Below are positions 54,005 to 64,000 of a DNA stretch of 64,000 bases, one piece after another (the stretch's first letter is position 1; each line of letters starts with the position of its first letter). The stretch is from Prostheceraeus crozeri (taxonomy: Eukaryota; Platyhelminthes; Polycladida; Euryleptidae). Position numbers and translations under genes: made by a program. Under the pieces are notes generated by a model. It was not told the DNA's origin. It searched no databases and was given only the letters and a program-made list of their open reading frames with translations. The DNA lies in contig CAJQUW010000909.1 of the NCBI GenBank assembly GCA_907163375.1, positions 496,001 through 560,000 on the forward strand, given 5' to 3'.

Positions 54005-54806
54005 TGAAAATTTGAATTTATATTTCCATTTGTCTGCACTTGTACAATCCTTCCTCTCTTAATCACAACGTTTTCACTACGATCTCGTCTGCTTTTCAAA
54101 TCAAGACTGAGAGCCTTGCATTTCTCTCTTTCCATCTTTGTTTGGTCAGGATTAATGAAAATATTCGAAAATGATGTTGTATTTCGAAGCTTTCGAGCAT
54201 TTCGAAGAATGTTTCCACGTACATCATCATCAGCACATTTGAATCTGAGAAGACGAGGCTGAGCAGAAGTCGATGCTCGTCCAATACGATGACAAGCTGT
54301 AGCGTCAACTGAAAAATTCCAATAGCCTCACAGATTTTAGCGACGGACTCTTTATCACTTTCAATTCTTGATTCGGCAGAGCCTGATGTTATTTCAGCAA
54401 GACCTGATATAATCAGGAAGCTACGTCTCTTCAAGCGTTCTTGGAACTCATTGCACATATCCTCAATGGTGACAGGATTTGTATTTGCAATTTTGTTGTA
54501 CTCATTTTGCAGAATATCATATTTCTTCTGCAAATCTGTGTGTTTCTCAATCAGCAAGTTCAATTAATCTGATACTGGCTTCAGATGTTTCTGAAGATGA
54601 GTCTCGAATAATGATGATAAAGCATTGCTGTCAAGTGATTCTCTTGTTCTCGTTGGAGAAACCGATAGAGCTCTATTGTTTGTTTGACATTTCAAATGCA
54701 TTATAGCTTTGACCATATCTTTCTTAGTTATTTGTGTCTTCTTTAGAAGGTCAGACTCAGACATAGATATCATTTCATCCAAGGTCACCATTTTTAAAAA
54801 AGTCAA
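54000..54806 (-). pseudogene. LINE ORF1 (coiled-coil nucleic-acid-binding protein)
   Basis: Starts MTFLKMVTLDEMISMSESDL. After a TAA at 54561-54563 the same frame continues with LIEKHTDLQKKYDILQNEYN, a coiled coil, then FQERLKRRSFLIISGL. After a frameshift near 54300 the conserved end of CR1/L2-type ORF1 follows (ACHRIGR, RPRLLRFK-like, NARKLRNTTSFSNIFINPD). Such proteins bind LINE RNA. Confidence 0.75.
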
Positions 54807-54814
54807 AAATGGTG

Positions 54815-54895
54815 CACGACGGATTCGAACTCAGTGTACAAAGCTTTACAGTCACACACGATACCGCCAAACCACTAGATCAGTTGAACGCTAGT
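54815..54895 (-). promoter_or_regulatory. tRNA-like box A/box B sequence upstream of LINE ORF1
   Basis: On the - strand, ATCTAGTGGTTTGGCGGTAT (54880-54861) resembles a tRNA box A and GTTCGAATCC (54830-54821) is a perfect box B; the spacing of about 40 nt is tRNA-like and an ACTGTAAA loop lies between. It ends just before the ORF1 start. It may be an internal RNA polymerase III-type promoter or a captured tRNA piece. Confidence 0.5.
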
Positions 54896-55207
54896 GAAAT
54901 CAAAGATGATGTAATTCCAGCAAATCGTAAAAGGTGTCGCGTGACGTAGCGAAGTTTTCGATTGAAAATTCCTAGTTGTGACAGTGCCAGAGGCAAGAAT
55001 GAAGACAACTCACGGCTGAATTACACGCTGCTGACGAAATAATCCAGAATTACGAATGATGTGAGCACTTTGGACGAAAACCAGTAGGACAGCGATAGAC
55101 ACGAGGACATGCAGATTCTGATGATATACTATTTGGAGAGATTTCGACGAATAACACCAAAATAAAGGCAAGAATCACTATGTTCGCTGAAAGTAACGAG
55201 AGCAACC

Positions 55208-55246
55208 GACCACCGCGCACGACCACCGCGCACGACCACCGCGCAT
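55208..55246. repeat. three 13-bp tandem repeats at the LINE 5' end
   Basis: gaccaccgcgcac repeated at 55208, 55221 and 55234 (last base changed). GC-rich and at the expected start of the LINE; short tandem units at LINE 5' ends often hold promoter activity. Confidence 0.8.
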
Positions 55247-56600
55247 GTTCCTAACATGGATCATATAAGTGACCTTAGTGATTTATCAATGTAACTTGCA
55301 CTTTTAAATCGCTAAATCCCTAAATCTTAACACAGGGATACCTATCCTATGGTTTTAGTGATTTAGGAGTTTTGCTGTGTAATTTAGTAAACTTATGTCT
55401 CTGTCAGCATACGACTTTTAACATTCATGTAACTTGTTGAACTAAATTCACGTTGATGATGGATGATAAAATCCGTGCATTTAGTCATTTAGTAGAGTTT
55501 TCACTTGTCTGCATTTGTGAAAACGTTTTTTCCTATCACGCCTCTCACTGATTTTCTTGTTCATTGTAAATCATATCAGCAGATCATTTAACGGTTCCAA
55601 TCTGACGAACAACATTCATATCAACATTACAAACTTTGTAGAATCCCAAACCTCTATATGACCCTGTATTTCACTTAGGTTTTATTTACTCTTTGGTCAT
55701 TGTCTACCTAGAGTCCCAAGATGCTTCACATTGTAAAAGTCATACTGATGAGATTTACAGTTCTATCACCATGATAATTACAGCAAACGTAGAAGTAAAC
55801 ACATGTGAGACATGACATTAATTACATCACTTATTTCTATCCATCATCATTACCTTATGTTTAACATGATACACTTAAATCTTTCATGTCACAAATTTTT
55901 TATCACTTTTGCTTTTTGTTTTAATACTTGGTTTGTGTTACTCAAAGCTTAATAAATTTAACCAACCATTCGTCATAACACATCCGACGAATCCTACCTT
56001 GTACAAAACATCGATATTAAAGCACAAAACTGACTAATGAATGATGTTTGCATATTCCTAGCTTGCATAACAAGAAACTTTCATGCGTTGACTATTATAT
56101 ATTTTCCTAATCAACTCATTACACACCTATTATTCAAATCACTGGAATGCATACAATATATTCAACTCTTCTATTGAACATGTATCAATCACATTTCAGT
56201 TGACTGCATCAAATGTAAAGTGTATAACATAATGAGTATGTAACTATCCCTTATCAACGATATCAAACTTGTCTTATCACCATGAAATTAAGTCCTACAT
56301 TCAAAGTCATTTTATAAGGCAAACATGTGCATGATGTGTTGCATGTATTCTACAGTAAAAGAGATCGTTAATTTGTGTTAAATAAAACCTTAAATCCCTA
56401 AATCCAACCGTAGACAACCGTACCCCTTAGATTATGTACTTTAACAATTTAGCTATATCATTCACAAATGGTTAAGTTAATAAATGTAATATACATTAAC
56501 GGTTAACATTAACTTGTGTTATATGAAACCCTAAATCCCTAAATCCAACCGTAGGTAACCCTACCCCTCGGATTATGGACTTTAGGAATGTATCCATGTC
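55247..56600. repeat. non-coding region with 'aaatccctaaatccaaccgtag' repeats
   Basis: No gene. Copies of a ~70-bp unit with taaatccctaaatccaaccg...ccc(t/c)(t/c)(a/g)gattatg(g/t)acttta lie near 56390 and 56530 (and 58140), and a diverged form near 55305. The surrounding sequence is C/A-rich on this strand and unlike the rest of the window. Confidence 0.6.
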
Positions 56601-56619
56601 ATTGACGTGTTATAAACTT

Positions 56620-59490
56620 GTACGACAATCAAACTTCACTTTCACAAACTTGTGTCGCGGTAAAACTATTTGACAACACTAATGCTTACATTTCATGACA
56701 CTTGTGTTTCATTAAACATCATGATCAAACTTTCTAACTATACATCAACCTGTGTCGCAGTAAAATGGTTACTTGCGCGTACGAAACTGTGAGAGTACAC
56801 AGTGACGAATTGTCAACTTGAGAATCCTTTCAGTCGCCCACGATGATCCTTCCGGTGTGATAGCAATGAGTTGTGTAGGAATCAGCTAGGTGGGAGGTCT
56901 GAGATGACGATAAGTTCCTGCATCCTTGGACAGATGCGATAGAACATTCAGTGTGTTTATACGGGTGCCAGAGATAGCGTTATCATTCATCTTTGTGTTC
57001 TACTCTATCTACCGAGTGGAGCAGCGCCACAAAAGGGCGACAGAGTGCGCTCGTGATTCTTTGTGTGCACAGGAGCGTTATATGACATCTGTTTCACTGA
57101 TAGGTTTTATGATAAACATTTTTAGCTGCTTTTGAATGGCAGCGTGTTGAATATTGCAAGCATGGTTAAATGTCAATCCGTGTGTCATTTTCACATCGTC
57201 TGTATTCGCACAGAAAATCACTTGATGCAGGTTTCAATGTTGATTCTATTATCAACGCACGATTCGTTTAGGAATGAGACACGTATTCATTTGTCAAGTA
57301 CATGAAAAGCAAACTTTGATTGTAGCCTGTAATGCTCATGGACAGTCCTAATGTAATGTTCGCTGTTTCATACTCATGAAAAAATTCCACTGACGCATCA
57401 CTCAGTCTTGATCATCCAATGACATACCATGTTTTGCTGTTTCCTACTGATGAGCGTGTTCATTACACAGACGTGTTCATTTTGTGAGTTCAATGGTCGA
57501 GTCGTTGAACTGCATCTAAGACTTATGCGTTTCTACAGATTTCTAAACTTTAAACGCGACTGCAATCTATGAAAGTTTTATCATCATAAAGTTGTTGTCA
57601 TAAAGTTTTTTACACCACGGTTCATGTTTACGAATTTCATTTGAATGTCAGAAAGTTGAAGGTAGACTATATGTTCATCTGTCTATGATGAGTGTAAACG
57701 TTCTCGCTACACAGTTCTCCTTTATTTCCCGCATAATAGTTGTGACACTTCTGTGTTTCACTTAATCTAGCAGGTTGATTTTTATCTCACGAAAGTTTTG
57801 AATGTTTCCTAACTCATATGCATTCGACTTACAACGCTACCTGTTATGTGTATACTTCTATGCTGTCGATGTAGAGTGCAAACACGTTTAGCACTGTCTT
57901 TATTTACAAAACAGTCTACACACGCATTCAATTTGATAAAGGCAAACAACACATTTAGTAAATCTGGTACGCTAACGAGTGTGACTGCAGAAACATTTCA
58001 TAAAACTTTTTTCAACGTTCGCTAAGTTTCACAACAGCCTGTCAAAGACTTCTTACAAACCTTATTTCAACATTTGCGTTTAGACTTTTAAGCGAACATG
58101 TGCTTCACGTATTCTACACGACCGGTTAATGCATGTGATATAAATCCCTAAATCCAACCGTAGAGGAGCCTAGCCTTAGATTATGGACTTTAGAACCCAC
58201 GCGATTCAATGTCATGGAACTAGCTCTCACACACTCAACGTTTTGACAAGACTTTACCCGGTTTTATAAAACATTCAACACTCTAGTACTTACTATAAGA
58301 CCTTTTAAGACTGTGAAATAATCTACACAGTGCAGTAAAACTTTCTAGTGCTGTGGTGAACACTGTTTTCATATAACATTCTAAACTCTCAGTCTCACTG
58401 CAGTAGAACACTGCTTTTAGTAAGTAAACCTGATGAAGTATTCAGCAATCTAACAGTCATGAAGTTTGAACTTTCTAATAAGGGAACTTTTGGCAACTGT
58501 CTCCAATAAACTTTCTAGCACTGTGAAAGCAAGTTACAAGACAATCTACACTGTGCAGTAAAACCTTTTCGATTAAACTTTCTAGTGCTGTGATGAGTTA
58601 GGTCAGTCATACAACTTCGATGATCAAACTTTACTTTCTCAAACGTGTGTTGTGGTAAAAACTATTTGACTACACCAACGCTAACGTTTTATGACATTTG
58701 TGTTTCATAAAACGCCATGATCAAACTTTATAACTATACATCAACCTGTGTTGCAGTAAAACTATTTGACTACACTAACGCTTGCATTTCATGACACTTG
58801 TGTTTCGTAAAACTTTGATGATCAAACTTTACTTTCTCAAACGTGTGTTGTGGTAAAAACTATTTGACTACACCAACGCTAACGTTTTATGACATTTGTG
58901 TTTCATAAAACGCCATGATCAAACTTTCTAACTATACATCAACCTGTGTTGCAGTAAAACTATTTGACTACACTAACGCTTGCATTTCATGACACTTGTG
59001 TTTCGTAAAACTTTGATGATCAAACTTTACTTTCTCAAACGTGTGTTGTGGTAAAAACTATTTGACTACACCAACGTTAACGTTTTATGACCTTTGTGTT
59101 TCATAAAACGCCATGATCAAACTTTCTAACTATACATCAACCTGTGTTGCAGTAAAACTAATTGACTACACTAAACTTTGCTTTTGCAAACCATGATACA
59201 CTTTCTTTCTGACTAGACTTACGAATAAAACTTCAATGATCAAACTTTACTTTCACAAACGGGTGTCACGGTAAAACTATTTGACTACACTAACGCTTGC
59301 ATTTCATGACACTTGTGTTTCGTAAAACTTTGATGATCAAACTTTATTTTCGCAAACGTGCGTCGCAGTAAAACTATTTGACTACACTAGCGCTAACATT
59401 TTATGACATTTGTGTTTCATAAAACCCCATGATCAAACTTTCTAACTATACATCAACCTGTGTGGCAGTAAAACTTTTGTACAACATGAT
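56620..59490. repeat. satellite-like region of ~97-101-bp monomers
   Basis: Monomers with tgatcaaacttt...caaac(g)tgtgt(t/c)g(t/c)(g/a)gtaaaa-ctatttgactacac...ttttatgacatttgtgtttc recur in diverged form at 56620-56780 and densely from 58600 to 59490. Between, words like aaactttctagtgctgtg recur (58340-58590), perhaps a related unit. Confidence 0.75.
58621..59214. repeat. 198-bp dimeric tandem repeat (about three units)
   Basis: Units start (tgatcaaactttac) at 58621, 58819 and 59017, exactly 198 bp apart. The first two differ at one base; the third keeps about 160 bp before diverging. Each unit is a pair of different ~98- and ~100-bp monomers. Confidence 0.9.
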
Positions 59491-60620
59491 ACACTTTCTG
59501 ACGACACTCACAAGAGCTTGTTCACTAGCGAAGAGAGAAATGAGCGTGTGGTTGCGTGTGGCGCATGAATGCCCTCCCATTTCATTCCATTCATCATTTA
59601 GCCTCCATGATAGAGACAAGCAGAACGCATGGCTTATTCTCGCATGGTTGGCCAACTATCGGGAGACAAGTGCAATGGAGATTTTATGAGGTAACCTGTG
59701 GCACATCGCTAAATGTCGCCCTGGCGGTCAGAGTACAACGTTGAGATGAAAGGCAACCACTTGGAAACATGACGCAGAGAGGTTTCACAAGGATTACCAT
59801 TGCCCACGTCCCGTGCAGTACTCATCGCTACGGACTTCACCGCCGTCTCGAAAGAACACCCACCAACAGGAAGTATGACACCGAAAATCTCCGTAACTTA
59901 CATCGTCAATGACTTGATAGCCAGATATGAAAACCGGTGGAGTTATTTACAAGAGGAAACATCCCAAGTCGTTGCTTTGTTCAGCTTGATAGCAAGCCGT
60001 GATTCACCAGCGTTTTGCAATGGAGATAATTAGATGCCACCCATGAAAAGATAGCTACGTCTCAACCGATTGGCGTTCAAAGTGCTACGTTGAGAACTGT
60101 GTCAAATGCCCAATATGAGTTGCCCAAGCGGTTTCGGTCTAAAATATGACACACTCCCTTGCCACACTTATCACTACGGCATCATCCGCCGTCCCGAAGG
60201 AACACCCTGTCGGTGGAATATTACAGCAAAACTCTCCGTGTCTTGCTCGCTTTCAGTGAAAAGCTGCTTGTATCATGGTAAGACATGAGAAAACTGGCTC
60301 GTACACAATTTGACGTGGAATTTACGATTTTTGTCGTTTCCCATTGCTAACTGTAAGATAATGAAATTTGTACAAGTTTTGAATCATGAAGTACAGTCAT
60401 ATTCCTGATAGCAGATATGAAAAAGCATTACACTTAGTGACGAATTATAGGTTTGAGTGTAGTAAGTGACACTCGATCCCGTCTACAGCCCGAAAGCCTT
60501 GTACCAATCACTAGGGAAGTGAGAGATCTTCCACGATACCCGCTTTTTGCAGCTGAAGACATCATTGTCACTGCCCCGAAGTGGTAACAGCAACACCGAG
60601 CCAAAGGTAGTGATCAGTAG
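59491..60620. repeat. no gene; diverged internal repeats
   Basis: Segments near 59820-59900 and 60165-60245 resemble each other (tcatcgctacggacttcaccgccg-type text against tatcactacggcatcatccgccg, both leading to cgaa(a/g)gaacaccc and aaa(a/c)tctccgt), with a weaker third form near 60560. No domain found. Confidence 0.45.
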
Positions 60621-61260
60621 TTGGGATCTAGCCACTCGAAACTTCCTTAGACTTAGTCAAATTTGAAATCTGATAGCAGATTTGAACTCAGCATACTTGA
60701 AAACCTCAGACCACATGTTAAAACATAGAAAAACTGAAAATTGAGAATTTTTAAACAATTCCGCATTGTGCTACTCATACTACTTTTAAAAAATTTTATC
60801 AGTAGTAAAGACACTATCAAACTCTATCACACAAACTTTGAAGTAAGAAGATAGCTTGCATACTTCAAAAGATAGAGTCATTTGAAACCCCGATATCGGG
60901 AGCTCTGAGCGACGACCGTCGCTTACCTCTTCTTTCGAAAAAGTGATCAGACTTACGTTGCAGGGTATTATATATGCAAAGTCGAAAACTTAAAATGGCT
61001 CTATCTCCAAAAGTATTCATCGTAGCGACATGCGGTTACTTGCAATCGATTTGTCTCACAATTCTATATCAGATGACACCTCATCCATTCTCATTTGACT
61101 ATGGGAAGTGGGTGACTCAACACATGGCCATGTAACATGCCACAAGTGAAAAAATCCTGAGTGTGGGACCTCAAGTGGGAAAATTTTTGAAAAATTTCAA
61201 AGTTCCGAATTTCAACCGGACTCCTATCCCAAAACATTTTTCATCACTTTTTTGCGAGGG
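60621..61260. other. no gene recognised
   Basis: Nothing recognisable beyond short direct words. Confidence 0.4.
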
Positions 61261-61264
61261 GGCA

Positions 61265-61705
61265 GGGGGGCAGGGCGACGAAAACTTTTCTCTCCGAATT
61301 CGCTGGAAACATCCTTCCTAACCCAAACTTTCACGTAGATTCCGAATCTGGCCTCCGTTTTTCCATCCGAGGCCTCCTTCATGTCGAAAAACGACTTTTC
61401 TCATCCCAAAACATCCAACACCTGCCTTTTCCAACTCTGACGTTTTCCTGCCATTTTCCTCCCTAAACCCAGGAAAATAGGACCAAACTGAGCTTTCCAC
61501 TGAATTTTTCTCACTCTTAGCTTTCAAATGAGCTATTGCATGACTTTCTACGATCTCTAACACCAAAGTTGGAAGTTTGACAGGAGGGGGGGGGGGGAGG
61601 GCGACGAAAATTTTTCTCTCCGAATTCGCTGGAAACATCTTTCCTAACCCAAATTTTCACGTAGATTCCGAATCTGGCCTCCGTTTTCCCATCCGAGGCC
61701 TCCCA
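61265..61705. repeat. direct repeat of ~115 bp, 331 bp apart
   Basis: 61265-61378 and 61596-61705 share agggcgacgaaaa...ctctccgaattcgctggaaacat...ttcacgtagattccgaatctggcctccg...cgaggcctcc with only a handful of differences. A run of G (about 12) lies just before the second copy. Confidence 0.85.
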
Positions 61706-61709
61706 GGCG

Positions 61710-62595
61710 GCAAAATGGACCTGGTATTGACCGTATTTCGACCATTTTGACCTTCTCAGCCGGTATTTAACCCTAAATGAACACAACGGACTAAAGTAGG
61801 CTAATTAGAGGTTAATATGTCAACCCGATTAACATGTTACAAACCTACTTTTAATATCACTGATGAAAACCGGTCAATGTAAGGATCTTTTTCAGACATG
61901 GTCTATACGCTTAGCCATCGACTTCAAAAGTTGATTTGTGAGACTATATCAGATAACATCATATCATTATGATTTTATAATATAAAATATGTTGCATTTA
62001 TGCCGAAGAAGAATATCAAATACTACAAATTTGATCACAACTTAGGATCTGCATCTTGAAAAGTATGTCAAGTTAACTTTCTTTACCTGAGAGAATAATG
62101 TGATGAATTAGTAACATCCACGTAGAACTTACAATATTGATATTAAAAAATAAATAATGTTGTCTACTCGCTTGGAACAATATTACTGAATTTAATTGGC
62201 TGAACTTATGTAGATCTCTGTAACCATGGAGTTGTGACCTACTTATGTAATTATCGTACACTTTTAAATGGTGATTTCGATGACACCATGAGACTTTCCA
62301 CGAGGATTTGATTCATAACTCTTTGTGATAACTATTTACTGATAAGAAACCATGAATATTGACTACTGGCCCATCATAAATTAAGAGTAGAATAATTATG
62401 CTATGTACTTAGGTGTTAATGTTTTAAATAACTACATCCAGACACGTTATTGATACGCTTTATATATATAATTATGGTCAGATATTAATTTACCGGTAGT
62501 TATTTTCGATGATAGTAGTGTTAGTGGAGCAACTGGTAGTTTCACCTTATGGAATATCTTGGCTTCAATCATAGATCTACTGTCGAATGCCGTTG

Positions 62596-62598
<3 letters not shown>
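61710..62598. other. no gene recognised
   Basis: AT-rich sequence without recognisable features. Confidence 0.4.

Positions 62599-62642
<44 letters not shown>
62599..62642. repeat. (AT)n microsatellite
   Basis: About 43 nt of uninterrupted AT dinucleotides. Confidence 0.95.
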
Positions 62643-62646
<4 letters not shown>

Positions 62647-63149
62647 TGTTTGCTTTGGTATCGAAGCGTTCATGTTAATATTCCGATAATTTGGAATGTA
62701 AATATAGTATATATATAACATTCAAATTTAATTCTCGCCAAGACCAATACGTCCATTACAGAATTAAATCCCTATAACTGTTATGAAATATTTTGTATAT
62801 TTGAGTTTTCTTGAATTTGGTAATTTGAATGTATTATTTGCGATAAAGACCTGGCATGGATATGTTTGTGAGGTTTAGTTGAACCGTCAGTATCCATACA
62901 TTTTAAGCGTACTATACACGGAAGACTTTTACAAGACCAGGCAGGGAGCGCAAGATAGCGCGCTGGAACAAAAACACTTGGATTTTGCACGAGGGCGCGC
63001 CGGGATTCCTTGTTATTGCCTATCGCTACAGTAGTCGTTCATTCCGGATCATCATCGTTTTTCTTTTATGTTTGATTTGTTAATTGAAATTGTTATGAAC
63101 TTGATAAAAAGTAATTAATTCTTAAATTCTTGTTTTACAATATTTTCAG

Positions 63150-63297
63150 GGATAAGATTTGTCCGCCGATAGGTGGTTTTCCGCCAGGGCCCCTTAACAG
63201 CATTCTCATCCCTCTATTTGGCATGATAAATCATAAAATATTCATTTGCCTTCCTCAAACGTCGACACCAGACTGCCTGATTGTCATCTTAACATAA
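63150..63297 (+). CDS. weak candidate terminal exon, unknown protein
   Basis: An acceptor-like tattttcag ends at 63149. With one leading base a 48-codon frame follows (DKICPPIGGFPPGPLNS...), ending at TAA 63295-63297, and AATAAA occurs 67 nt later at 63364-63369. The patch is GC-richer than its surroundings. No family recognised, no upstream exon found; it could be chance. Confidence 0.2.
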
Positions 63298-63369
63298 GGA
63301 CACGCCGGATTGTGCGCCTGAAATTCAAGCAGGCTCGCACCGCGTGGTGGCTTCCCAGTATAAAATAAA

Positions 63370-64000
63370 CCACTATATCACGGCGCGCCGATAAGTGTTC
63401 TATTCTTCGAAAATTTTGGAATTAATCTAGGTAATCATGTAAAGAATCAAGTCGAGCCAGATTGTCCCTTGTTACGAACCACATAACATAAAATGAACTA
63501 TTGAACCAGTTGCATAATTTCGGCTCTGAAGTTAGCAATAAGTATTTAAAAATCTTGAATATATAGACCTAGTTAAGATAACCGTAACATAGGCATAATT
63601 CGTTATCAGGGATAAACTGTCTTATTTATATATAAGTAGGCTTCTATTACTAGTATTGTCATAGCCTAATTTTTTCTTTTGTTATTTACTGTTAACATAT
63701 ATATTAGATCATAAGTATTGAATATCGACAGATAATAACTGCAAAATGATATTTTCGTCTTGTAGGTGTTCAGTTCACATTTTAAATAAATAGGCCTACA
63801 TCGAAACACGTTATTGACATGATGACTTGTTTGTACGGTTGTTGTTTAGCAAGTAGGCCTAATACGGTACTGGTTTTATGATGAAAATGGACTCAAGTTA
63901 TAGTCTATTAGAGCCTATTCAAATTATAGTCGAGCGGGGTAAAAAAACGGGACAAATTCGATAAACACTTAACGGTATATATCTCGGTGAATATAATTCC
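63370..64000. other. no gene recognised
   Basis: AT-rich sequence to the window end; no feature supported. Confidence 0.4.

Larger units (their letters stand above)
47525..55246 (-). mobile_element. full-length CR1/L2-like LINE, split by a 3.67-kb insert
   Basis: Reading from 55246 downwards: a 5' region with three 13-bp tandem repeats and tRNA-like A and B boxes, ORF1 (54806 to about 54000), ORF2 with an APE-type endonuclease (54004-53111), a linker, the reverse transcriptase (52995-52559 and, after the insert, 48886-47727), and a short 3' part ending in a TTAC-repeat tail at 47525-47544. Without the insert it is about 4.05 kb, a normal full length for this group. Both ORFs carry stops and frameshifts, so it is dead. 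Confidence 0.85.

Noticed and set aside
61318-61786. Two overlapping open frames with a proline run on the - strand
   Set aside because: Caused by the poly-G run and the 115-bp direct repeat; no domain.
1-64000. Endogenous retrovirus or other LTR or capsid-bearing element
   Set aside because: No protease, integrase, capsid, envelope or long terminal repeat signature was seen anywhere.

Overview
The window looks like nuclear DNA of an invertebrate animal: AT-rich, sparse in genes, with spliced genes (GT-AG introns, short exons), an SLC46-type transporter, a probable ciliary-protein exon and a broad load of transposons (CR1/L2-like LINEs, Penelope-like retroelements, Tc1, pogo/Tigger, hAT, piggyBac and several MITEs). 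The species cannot be fixed from the sequence; a marine invertebrate is a reasonable guess. No prokaryotic, organellar or rRNA signal was seen.

Layout. 1-3 kb: mostly featureless, ending in a terminal exon of a probable ciliary (CFAP47-like) gene at 2.7-2.9 kb with a poly(A) signal. 3.4-4.1 kb: Penelope-like fossil between long inverted arms. 7.1-9.0 kb: two dispersed repeats and a fold-back MITE. 9.6-15.1 kb: the one clearly intact host gene, a four-exon, 485-residue SLC46/MFS transporter (+ strand); intron 3 carries a LINE fragment and a 0.52-kb hAT-like MITE, and a second copy of the MITE lies just past the last exon. 18.36-21.93 kb: a piggyBac element with TTAA ends, regularly spaced palindromes and a gutted transposase. 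22.2-26.5 kb: a full-length but decayed hAT element with an intron-bearing transposase gene. 27.0-30.8 and 37.9-41.8 kb: a direct segmental duplication of about 3.8 kb carrying a tRNA-like gene and a LINE fragment. 31-37 kb: a degenerate tandem repeat, MITEs and two related small exons. 41.8-47.4 kb: dispersed repeats, pogo and LINE remnants and two tandem tRNA-like genes.

47.5-55.2 kb: the most informative region. A full-length CR1/L2-like LINE (- strand; ORF1, APE endonuclease, reverse transcriptase, tRNA-like boxes and a 13-bp tandem repeat at its 5' end) is split by one 3.67-kb insert. The insert is bounded by ~480-bp inverted copies of the same Tc1 3' end, has a TA target duplication, and encloses a decayed Tc1 gene, a second Tc1 transposase ORF that is still open, and a hAT-like MITE. 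Removing the insert and one TA restores the LINE reading frame, so the insert behaves like a composite transposon made from Tc1 ends. 55-60 kb: scattered 'taaatccctaaatccaaccgtag'-type repeats and a satellite with a 198-bp dimeric repeat. 60-64 kb: no clear gene, a few local repeats and one weak candidate terminal exon.

Most coding-looking sequence here is transposon-derived. The SLC46 gene is the only confident functional host gene; the ciliary exon and the pair of small related exons on the - strand at 32.0 and 34.7 kb are less certain.
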